Of a stretch of 64,000 bases of DNA, positions 1 to 8,501 are shown in pieces (position 1 is the first letter of the stretch; every line of letters starts with the position of its first letter). The position numbers and the translations under genes were made by a program. Under the pieces are notes generated by a model. The model searched no databases. It saw only the letters and a program-made list of their open reading frames with translations, and was not told where the DNA came from. Source of the DNA: Monosporascus cannonballus (lineage: Eukaryota > Ascomycota > Sordariomycetes > Xylariales); contig QJNS01000006.1 in NCBI GenBank assembly GCA_004154925.1, forward strand, positions 310,001 to 374,000, written 5' to 3'.

Positions 1-240
1 TATACAGCTGATATAATTAAGTAATTAACTAGAAAATATCTTTTTTATATTACTAACATTAATAAACCTATAAACCTTTTAAAACTACGTAATAAGGGTA
101 TAGCAAAAACGTTAATTAATTTTAAAAAAATACAAATAAAAAATTACTTAAAAATTCCCACTTGATTTTAATAAACGAAAACTGTAAAACTAATAATAAC
201 TATGAAAATTCGATATTCCCCATTTTAATCGAATTTTAAA
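1..240. repeat. AT-rich RIP-like edge, no gene
   Basis: Strongly AT-rich sequence with runs of TpA and stops in all frames, like the block after 30.1 kb. It ends abruptly near base 240, where normal base composition begins. It is probably the end of a mutated repeat continuing left of the window, but no element type can be recognised. Confidence 0.6.
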
Positions 241-2050
241 TTGTGGTTGAAAATATAGTGGCTTTGGCGATTTTGTATGTGGAAATGGCGGCGCGTTGGA
301 GGGTGTCTCGTTCATGAGATGGTCGCCTTACCTGATGAAAGCCTCTATCTCACAGAAGCGAAGTGGCACTAATGAACGTAAGTCACACAACATGAAGGCT
401 GATAGCACATTGTATTGGCTGGAGATTTATGCGCTAATCCGTTCGAAGGCTGATGCACCGCAAATTCTGGACATGTAAGACGCGCTTCCCTCAGTTCAAT
501 CCCAAGTCCAGGTGTCCTTTGAAGCCTTCTCCACCTGTAGCTACTTGCCACAAAGGCATGAGGCGAACAAAGCAGTTGGGATGATACAGCCATTGTTTGC
601 TCTAGGTCTAGTGCCAGATGTTACTAAATGAGACATTTGCAAGTCTCACTCACTTACCTCTGCTAGGGTTTGTCGTGGTCTTAACTGCTGATCCAGAGCA
701 AGGTGTCGTAGACGAGGACCGAGAACTGCATAACCCACAGCCAACGGCCAAATGTTCTGCTGGCGACGTAGATGGAATCGTAATGGAGCGATATCAGCTA
801 GAATACCAGCACATTCGTGACTCCCAGAGATCGGGTAAACTTGAGCAGCCGCATGCCGGTGGGGGTGGTGATGGTGCGACTGGCTATGATGGTGAAGGTG
901 CAGATTAGCGGATATGCAATTTTGGCGAAGAAACCCATTGTGGATGTGTCTCTGGCTGTAATATAATTTGATGCTGATGGTTTAATCAACAGATGGAGAG
1001 TTGCAGCTGTGGTTTTCGTTGTAAAATCTGAGCTCGAACTTTCCAGGTGTGACATATAGTCCTGGTAACTGTTGGTCTGTGACGGACTTCGATAAGTTCA
1101 ACCTCTATTTTGGCTTTTTGCTTCCTAAAAACCCCCCAATGTGCCCAGAATTGAGTTGATCCGAGTATTGCTCTGAGAGTAACCAGCCTGGTTCATCATA
1201 CACAACCGTAACGGACCTAGTTAAGACGACCCACGTGATTACACTTAAGCAGAAGGCCAACGTCAGTCTCAGATGTCATTACTTTCTTTGATATATTCCA
1301 TTTTGTATCCGGGATAGAATCCTTGAATCTAACCGAGATGTTTAGTGGAGCCCACCTTACTTGATGCCAATTTCGTCTATAATTATCTCGTTGTATCTTG
1401 AAGCCACTTATCCCCGTCTCAACCTGCCATTTCTACTTAAGTACGGCTTGATGCGGCCGTACATTAACAGCCTGATGTCGCCCTGAGCATGACTTGATAT
1501 TAGTGCTCAATTAAACTCTTTACGAACATTTATTTATATCATGTCCGCCGCAACTTATAACTCCTGTAGAGGAAATAGGGGCTAACGACAATAAATGTTA
1601 CACCGTACAGCAGCAACGTTGAAGTGGCATGAAGTTTTAGCTATTATATATTAAATTTCAGGCGGCAGGCAGATTATCCATTAAATTTCACCAGCATGTG
1701 GAGAGTAGGGGAGAAAAAGACTTGAAGGCACAAATAGTCCTTTGCCGGATGTGAAACAATGAGATTATGGCCACGGCGTGACAAACACGTAGCCCAGCTC
1801 ACTCAATCTCACCCGTCAAAGTTCTGTATTTCGTCCGTTGAATAACCAAAGAAAACTTGTGCATTATTCGAAATGGCCAGCAGTTTTCATTTCAACCCCA
1901 TACCCAAGCACAATATTTCCACCCACTTTCTCTTCCTTCTTGCCACAATCTGCAGCATATTTCAAATCCAGAACTCCCCCTTCTTTGATTCCTGTAATAG
2001 CTCAACTTCATTCTGACAACTCTTTTACATCATTCATCAGTTTCTTCACG
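241..2050. other. Gene-less stretch upstream of the first gene
   Basis: Normal-GC sequence with only short unrelated open frames on both strands. None resembles a known family or shows consistent codon use. The last 200-250 bases before 2051 are pyrimidine-rich and probably hold the promoter and 5' leader of the next gene. I see no RNA gene or repeat. Confidence 0.5.
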
Positions 2051-4237
2051 ATGATCTGCTTTCAGGACTTCGTCCCCATCTTCCTTGTCCTCGACCTTTT
2101 GGGCCGACTGTACACCACTCACGAGCACCCTTTCTGGGGACTCATCGCCATTCTCACCAATATTCTGGTTTTCCGCATGAATGACATCTATAGGACATGG
2201 TCTCTAGCTTGGGTCAATTTCCTCGTCTCGGGATGCATCGGCTTACACGGAAATCACGATCTGTATTACGACCTGTGGCTTCTTACTTTGTTCTGTACCT
2301 ACTTCCTTCTGATAAAAGCATATGTCGGCTCCGCTATCCTCGCCATCTCTCTCTTGCGCCTGCAGAATGACAGAGACTCAGAAACCAAGCTCTGGGCGTA
2401 CACCTCCCTCTTGTTGGCCATTACCTTCCCGCGCGCCTTAGCGAAGTTTGCCAGAATTACTGGAATTTCAGGCTTTCTCGGCCGACTGTCCGCAACCATT
2501 CGCATCTACTTCTTGTACCTTATTTACATCAGCTACTTCTTTCTTGCCGACATTTCAAACTCAATCTACGTCAGTTCCTCCAACCTCATAACTACAATCC
2601 GCCAACTGTTCGCGCGTAGGCTTCTGGCGGCAGCAGTATGTCTCGATCCAAGCCTGAACGAACCAAAGTCAAAGACCAAGTCTACCTTTGAAGTCTCCAA
2701 CGTGGTCACGACAGTGGACGTGGTGCCCAGACTGCCACCTGTTCAAGCCATTGCCACCCAAACGGAGCTACTCGATGAGGAACTGAATACGCGGGTCCAA
2801 GCAGCTTTTTCACCGAAGCCCAAACCTATCCCCAAGATCCTCAGGGTAATTCAACAGAGAAAAGCGGCTACAGAAGTGAAGTCCTCTACGCTGAATGGGT
2901 CCCAACGCGTGGCCCCTCCTTGGCAGCAGCGTAAGGAGCGAGAGCAGCAGGAACAAGAACAGGACGAGAAGGAGCGCCTCGAGAAGAAGCAACAGAAGAA
3001 AGAGCGCCTGGAGAGGGAGCGGCGGGAAAAGGAACAGCGCGAGGAGAAGCAACAGGAGCAAGAACGCCGGGAAAAGGAGCAGCTCCAGAAGGAGCGTCAA
3101 GAAAAGGATAGTCGGGAGAAGGAGAAACGCGAGAAAGAGCGCCAGTGGAAGGAGCAGTTGGAGAGAGAGGAGCAGCGGAATCAGCAGCAACCAGCAACTA
3201 CCGCCAATAGTGCTTCTCCTGTTTCCGTGTCTGCTCCGGCTTCCACCCCGGTCCCGCAAATTGATCCTGTCGGCATTGCCGCTGCCGTACCTGCTCCTCG
3301 CGCACTGGTACCTGCTCAGCCAGAGCCAGACCTTGCAGGTGCCGAGCCCGAGCCCGAGCCTGAGTCTGCGCCATACGCGCGCATATTTCCGATTGAGCCT
3401 GCCGTAGACGAAGATAAGCCCGGCGAGCTCTCCCCACAACAGCCCACTATCCCGATCGGGGAAAGAAGAATCCTGAAGCCTCGACCCCGGAAGGCGAAGA
3501 AGGCGCCGCAGCGGCAACCGGAGCAGCAGCGGCAGGAACGGCCCGAGCGGCAGGAGAAGAAAGTAGCGCTATTGTTACCATCGCTGTCGCAGAAGGAACC
3601 ACAGCAGCAGCAGGAGCAGGAACAACAAGAGGAGAAGAAGCAGGACGAAGACAAGGTGATGGTGAACGTAGCGCCGCCGGCGCCGACGCTGCAAGAGCAG
3701 CACCAGCAGCAGGACGACCAAGAGGAACTGCCTCAGGAGCTGCAAGAAGAGCTCATGTTAGCGTTGATGGAGGATGAGCCAACTCCATCCCAGGAGCCTC
3801 AAAAAGAGCAGCACCGCGGGCAGGAGCAGGGGCAGGAACAGGAACAGGAGCAACCGCAGCAGATGGATGCGGAAGCTACGCCCTTCCCGTCGCCGCGACC
3901 GTTGATGCCTCTGCAGCAGCTCCTCCCCGCGGCGATGGACGTGGATCAGCCACAGGAGGGTCGCTTTGGCGACATTAAGAACATCAACACCTCTTTCCTC
4001 CTCTCGCCGCTGAAGAAGAAGGTGCCCTCTGCCATGGTCTGGCCTCCCCCGAAAGCCAGTCAGCCTGCAGCCGCGGCGCGGCCGAAGCCGAAGCCGGCGA
4101 AGAAGGAGCCGCCGACCGAGGAAGAGAAGAAGAAGGTAGTGGCGGATGTTATGCGGAGGCGAAAGGCGCAGGCCAGTAGCCCCTTCCTGCCGAAGAAAAA
4201 CCAACTCCTAAGAAGGCTGAAGGCGAATAATGATTGA
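2051..4237 (+). CDS. Predicted multi-pass membrane protein with long Q/E/K-rich coiled-coil tail
   Basis: The open frame could begin at a TTG at 1838, but the first ATG at 2051 gives a 728-residue protein starting MICFQDF, and I take this as the start. Residues about 4-170 contain five or six hydrophobic segments consistent with membrane helices. Residues about 290-380 are an almost unbroken R/E/K/Q heptad-like stretch, surely a coiled coil or single helix. Residues about 380-510 are Pro/Ala/Glu-rich, with an EPEPEPE run. Residues about 515-605 are Gln-rich, and the last 75 are basic with KKK and RRRK clusters. No catalytic motif is visible. The family is not recognised; a membrane-anchored scaffold is inference only. 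The low-complexity half is GC-rich and produces many shadow frames on both strands. I see no introns. Confidence 0.75.
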   Translation: MICFQDFVPIFLVLDLLGRLYTTHEHPFWGLIAILTNILVFRMNDIYRTWSLAWVNFLVSGCIGLHGNHDLYYDLWLLTLFCTYFLLIKAYVGSAILAISLLRLQNDRDSETKLWAYTSLLLAITFPRALAKFARITGISGFLGRLSATIRIYFLYLIYISYFFLADISNSIYVSSSNLITTIRQLFARRLLAAAVCLDPSLNEPKSKTKSTFEVSNVVTTVDVVPRLPPVQAIATQTELLDEELNTRVQAAFSPKPKPIPKILRVIQQRKAATEVKSSTLNGSQRVAPPWQQRKEREQQEQEQDEKERLEKKQQKKERLERERREKEQREEKQQEQERREKEQLQKERQEKDSREKEKREKERQWKEQLEREEQRNQQQPATTANSASPVSVSAPASTPVPQIDPVGIAAAVPAPRALVPAQPEPDLAGAEPEPEPESAPYARIFPIEPAVDEDKPGELSPQQPTIPIGERRILKPRPRKAKKAPQRQPEQQRQERPERQEKKVALLLPSLSQKEPQQQQEQEQQEEKKQDEDKVMVNVAPPAPTLQEQHQQQDDQEELPQELQEELMLALMEDEPTPSQEPQKEQHRGQEQGQEQEQEQPQQMDAEATPFPSPRPLMPLQQLLPAAMDVDQPQEGRFGDIKNINTSFLLSPLKKKVPSAMVWPPPKASQPAAAARPKPKPAKKEPPTEEEKKKVVADVMRRRKAQASSPFLPKKNQLLRRLKANND

Positions 4238-4540
4238 TGAGAAGGGTCCTTTGGTTATGTTATAAGGCTGTGGCGGTTCTGGGATAATCGTTACTATGAG
4301 AATGATGATTGCTCAGCTGTGCTAAAACCCACGCCCCCGAAAAGTATGTGTTCTTTCCCGACATGTTTGGTGAATCGCGTTATAATTATCATCTTGCAAG
4401 CGAACTCTGATCATAGTTTTTAGGTCACCTATGTCTATATATAAGAACCGAAATAAGGGAGTGTATCGTTAGATAGTTTAAACCATCTGATACAGTTGCA
4501 ATTTCATCACCAATGACTTCATCTCCACCGGTTACATCTC

Positions 4541-5346
4541 TTACAGGAACTTTCGAGTTGCATCGACGATATGCTCCGCCAGAACTTCCGGGTGCGATAG
4601 GTACGGGGAGTGCATGCGTGCCTGGGAGCGTCCCGATGAAGATACCGGCTTTTCTGGCCGTGACTATATTATCGAAGAACATACGAGTCGGTGTATCCCC
4701 ACCAACTGTCCAGTCCAGAGGTCGCTTCGTCAGGTCCTCTTTACTAGGAGGGGAAGAGAGCGGCAGAGTATGAGGGTAGCCGCGGGCCCAGCGAGGATAG
4801 TTCTTCCGCAGCCTTGCGTGAGCCTCCTCGCCCAGCTCATGCCTTGCTGCCAAGTCGTGACCAACGGTTACCTGAGGCATTTCCTCGCCTAGCATCTTCA
4901 CTATAGCCTCGTCTTCCATCCCGGCCAGTTTTATGAGCTGACAGAACTGAGGGCCGGCGGCCGTCGGAGCTTCATGCGGTAGCCCGTTCCGCATACGTTC
5001 GGGGTAGTCAGCCGCTAACGCCAGCACGGCCGCACCTCCCGAGCTCCAGCCCCAGAACGTAACATAGTCGATATGCAGCTCGTCGAGGATGCTGATGACG
5101 TAGTCAGCTAGCTTCTAGGCCGTGACATCTTGGTATGTCTCCCGGGGGGCATCCCAAGACCTCGACAATCCAGCCATGTCGAAAGTGGTGCAAGGAAATC
5201 CCTTCCCTGCTATCAGTGACATGGGCATGTTCATCATATGGCACTCTCCCAATCCGTCAGGGATGAGAACTACATGAGGCCCTGATCCTTCTTGCTCATA
5301 GTACCAGGTGATCCCATTCCTGTCGGTGAGGGGTCGACCTTGTCCG
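4541..5346 (-). pseudogene. Broken alpha/beta hydrolase
   Basis: The minus strand encodes an alpha/beta-hydrolase fold protein from about residue GITWYYEQEGSGP to a family-like C terminus. The nucleophile elbow GWSSGG is at about 5032-5050, and a histidine lies in GTLPGTHA, consistent with the catalytic His. Two lesions break it. An in-frame TAG at 5115-5117 sits inside VTA-KLADYV, where a CAG (Gln) codon would be expected. A one-base shift in the G-run at 4605-4608 (plus strand) means that only the shifted frame reaches a sensible end, HIVDATRKFL, with a stop at 4541-4543. The remaining length (about 265 residues) is close to that of single-domain members. A short upstream first exon may exist but cannot be assigned. 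The CAG-to-TAG change is C-to-T in a CpA context. Function beyond hydrolase or esterase is unknown. Confidence 0.75.
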
Positions 5347-5756
5347 CATGATGATGATGCGATGATATTTACGACTGGGTAAAGATTCGGGCTACGAAAT
5401 GAAGGGCAAACTTTGAAGTGTGGACAGGTTACCGCTCTTGATAGGTAACACTCTAAGTCACTATGGCTGCGGGGAGAGTATTCATATGAGTTTTCCCTAA
5501 GCAAATGCATGGTCAATGACCAAAGGGTCTCCTTGATTGGGAATGCATGTAAGCCTTGACGCAATCCTTCGTTAGCCGACGGCGAAAACTCGGATGCCAC
5601 GGCCGTAATGAGGTAGGGAAAGCTTTGATCCCTTGTGCAGTGCAGGGTATTTCCCCCTCTTTTCCTCCGCCGTGATGCGAAAACCGCCGCGAGTTTCGCA
5701 AGGTACTGTTTTGATTTCTTGCAAATCCCCGCATTCTTCCTACTGAGGCGAGCAGT
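5347..5756. other. No gene seen
   Basis: Lies between the hydrolase remnant and the regulator fragment. Only short open frames without family resemblance occur. It may hold a lost first exon of the minus-strand hydrolase or the upstream part of the plus-strand regulator. Confidence 0.4.
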
Positions 5757-6075
5757 GTATTACTCCCGACGATGGCGGGCATAAGCCCCTGGTCCGCGGA
5801 TCACCGGAGGAGGAAGATAGACCTGCATCAAAGAAAAGGAAGCTTCGCAACGGCGCGGTGAGTGGCTGGGAATGTAAGCGGCGCCGAGTCCCATGTGCGT
5901 TCCAGACTTACGGACAGTACCTGCAACGGGTGCGGGCGCCGAGGGACCAAATGTGTTAGCCATGAATATGCTGAAGAGCCCGAATCCGCGTCTTCAGCTG
6001 ACAGGAGATGGGGGTTAGGCTGCGCCAGGTGGAGGTATTGCTGGTGCGGTGTTATCGCAGCTACGGCGCCGCCTT
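5757..6075 (+). pseudogene. Fragment of a Zn(II)2Cys6 transcription factor, frameshifted
   Basis: The plus strand reads PASKKRKLRNGAVSGWECK and then RRRVPC, the basic lead-in and first half of a fungal Zn2Cys6 binuclear cluster (Cys codons at 5873 and 5894, spacing Cx6C). The second half, TCNGCGRRGTKCVSHE (Cys at 5922, 5931, 5952; Cx2Cx6C), is in a different frame. The linker-like MGVRLRQVE near 6008 is back in the first frame. Five of the six zinc ligands are visible. Where the first should be, two residues before WEC... a GGC (Gly) codon at 5864-5866 replaces an expected Cys. The roughly 600-residue remainder of such regulators is missing; a minus-strand gene remnant follows at once. It is therefore a dead, truncated fragment. 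An intron cannot explain both frame changes. Confidence 0.7.
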
Positions 6076-6136
6076 TTCCCGCTGGGGGCTCTTCGACGTC
6101 TTTTGCTTTCATCGCCAGCGCGGGGCTATGCGTAAC

Positions 6137-6588
6137 TCACATCGACGCACACCAGCGGCCGCTCCGTGTCAATGATGGTACCGATGACGGTGGCACCGTC
6201 TTCGGCTTTCTCGTGCACCAGCGACTCAGCGACCAGAGCATTATAAAGCCCGTGCTTGAGGGGATTGAGTATCTGATCAGGGCGGACACCAACAGTACCG
6301 GCTTCAAGACCGCCGCGTCCTCAGGCATCTGCTCGTAATCGAGGCCGAATCTGCCAGCGGTGGTAGCTACGACATCTACTACCCTCCTGGGGGCGAAGGA
6401 GATGAGATAGAATGCGGGAGAGAGGTATGCGACGGTGGAAACGTCCCGCATATCCACCTTCCGCATTTCGTGACTATCAAGATTGAGCGACATGGGGTCT
6501 GTGAGTCCGCCTTCCTGGTGTCTTCTCCCTCAGGAGGGTGCTCCTCCAACGTCGGCCCCTGAAGGCTCTGATCCGGATTCAGTGGCAT
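6137..6588 (-). pseudogene. Broken protein-coding gene of unknown family
   Basis: Protein-like reading on the minus strand is split over frames: MPLNPDQSLQGPTLEE, then VAYLSPAFYLISFAP through GRFGLDYEQMPEDA, then in another frame VRPDQILNPLKHGLYNALVA and VIGTIIDTERPLVCVD. The last segment ends at a good donor-like GTGAGT at 6137-6142, but no convincing downstream exon is present. The regulator fragment on the other strand begins there instead. The frame changes near 6290 and 6495 could be small indels, or one could be a short unrecognised intron. I do not recognise the family. The block is either the 5' part of a truncated gene or a decayed copy. Confidence 0.4.
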
Positions 6589-7179
6589 TTCCGGCCTCCC
6601 GCTGCCTTTGAGCAGGGAGACTTGGACCTCGTAACCCTCCAGAGTGTGGACACAACACTGCCGGATTTAGACGAAGGGGGACTTGGATGCCTAATTTGTC
6701 TCAATTTGCTGCTTATGTCACTTGCTTCCTCGAGGGGCAGCCAGGAGACCCACTCGTGTCAGATATGCCAAATCTAATTTGGTTTCCGAGCCAGCCGGAT
6801 GCTGCGACGGCGCCAGTCCGAGTACGGATACCACGTGTCGACCCTGCCCCTGCTCCCGCTCCCGCTCCCGCTCCAGCCCCAGCCGGCTATCCCAAGCAGA
6901 GGGAGCTAGCGAAATCTTGTGTCCTGTGTTCGCATCATACTTCTTCGTTTTATTATCTGTTCTGTTTATATATGCACCCCATGTTGCCACAACGATGATT
7001 AGACATGTTATGAGCGCAGCCTTCAAAGAACAGCCCATTAAAAGGGGCAACACTCGAAAGAGGCATTCAAAGTATGATATATCCATCAAATATGCGTCCC
7101 ATTGGCCTTCCTTTCTGGCCCCATTTCCAACCGCCCTGACTATCGCACCTGGCAATGAGATGTGGGCCCAACCATAGTT
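6589..7179. other. Intergenic stretch with a hexanucleotide repeat
   Basis: No gene is supported. Both strands carry medium-length open frames across 6690-7215. One on the minus strand contains a single hydrophobic segment (LITCLIIVVATWG), but there is no start context or homology to back it. This segment probably includes the promoter of the gene starting at 7180. Confidence 0.4.
6850..6885. repeat. Short (CCCGCT)n microsatellite
   Basis: Imperfect tandem copies of CCCGCT/CCTGCT with degenerate CCAGCC units at the end. It gives Ala-Pro repeats on the plus strand and Arg-Glu repeats on the minus strand, which explains the shadow frames here. Confidence 0.85.
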
Positions 7180-8501
7180 ATGTCGCAGATTGGAAAGCCA
7201 TATGCAGGTAGCCAATGCAGCCTATGGTCGGCATCTTCCCGCCTCACTTCCCCCACACATCTCCTCACTGGGCGGTCGTTGTCTTTTATTCGCGTGCCCT
7301 GCGCCCGTTTGCAGAGGGCACGCCCAGCGCAACACTTTACGACATAGAGCTAGAGCTTAACCGTGTAGCACTGGAGGATATTCTATCCGCGAATTGGCTT
7401 GCTTATCTTCGAGAAATTGAGGAATACACTCATATGATGGAGGTGCAACAGCGCGCCACTGCTGAACAAGCCCAGCCACATCAGATTGGAACAATTCTTC
7501 AGAATATTGACGAGCTCGTCAGGGAAGTGCTTTCAAAGAACGAGGCAATCTTGTGCAATAATGCTGAAAGCCTTGACGAAGCCTCGCTCCGCGCTCGTCA
7601 AAGCATGCTGGAAACCTTCAAGAACTTGATGGTCGAAGTCCAGAGAAAGGCTTCCAAGGCCATCCACGAGGTAGAATCGAAGTTGGGGCCCAGCGTGCAA
7701 GCCGAACATGTCCAAGCCATCGCGGATGCCTCTTTGCAAGACCTTCCGGGGCTAGAACCGGACGATGAACTCAACAGGATCCTGGGCCGCGCGGAGCTTA
7801 ACGGCAAACAGAGCTATAAGCTCCGGGAGTTCTTGCCACCCTCGTTCACAATTCCTGAAATCGCCACAGTTGATGGCGATATGCTGTTCAAGCAACGCGG
7901 GGATCACGTCGTGGTGCTTCAGCCCACACTTCGAAACGTCTGGGTCATACAACATGCCTATACGAAGTTGCTAAAGCATAAAGAGGGGCTCATCAAGCGA
8001 TATCTCGACAAGGTAGACCCAAAGGCTGTAAACAGCCGCAAGTTCTCACGAGAGTACTATGAAAACCTAAGCCTGGCTAATCTACCGTCGAAAAACAAAC
8101 TAGGCCAGCTTCTCGATGTCAAGATTTCAACGTACGGTGACACAACCGATGGAATGATGATCATTTTGACATTCCCAGTTTCTCGGGGCGGGTTCGAATT
8201 CATTGAGGCCGTCACTGGAGACAGTGTAGTAATGAATGACGACATCAAGGGCTCGAACCTGATCTTACCGGTGACGGAAGCCAGCATTCGGAAGTTGCAT
8301 GGCGCGTACAGAAGCATAAGAAAGGCGACTTCAGACGAGCGGAGAGCGAGCAAGGATAAGTTGTTCGCGGCTACGCTACCTGTTAACGAGGTGGATGAAT
8401 TGGAGAAGCAGTTCAATTTCCCTGGCGGCGGAGAAGCTGGCGAAACAGCAACCGGAAGGAAACGTCGGCGGATGTTGGATGATGACGCTGGGAGGGATTA
8501 G
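7180..8501 (+). CDS. Conserved-looking hypothetical protein, coiled-coil-like, C-terminal basic patch
   Basis: Preferred model: a 28-base first exon (7180-7207, MSQIGKPYA) and an intron 7208-7314 with GTAGCC donor and TTTGCAG acceptor. The second exon is 7315-8501, giving 404 residues and a smooth junction KPYAEGTPSATLYD. The unspliced alternative starts at ATG 7215 and gives 428 residues with an odd Pro/His-rich N terminus. The N-terminal half is rich in Glu, Gln and Leu with helical, coiled-coil-like spacing. The C-terminal half is mixed alpha/beta in composition. Near the end lies GRKRRRM, a candidate nuclear localisation signal. No enzyme motif, signal peptide or membrane segment is seen. 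I do not recognise the family. Codon use is like the intact neighbours and the frame is uninterrupted, so it is probably functional. Confidence 0.7.

Noticed and set aside
2810..3654. Several long frames opposite or alongside the Q/E-rich gene
   Set aside because: Low-complexity shadows, rich in Leu/Arg or Ser/Cys, caused by CAG/GAG repeats.
6718..7215. 165-codon minus-strand frame with one hydrophobic segment
   Set aside because: Overlaps the microsatellite and the probable promoter of the 7180 gene. Nothing beyond length supports it.
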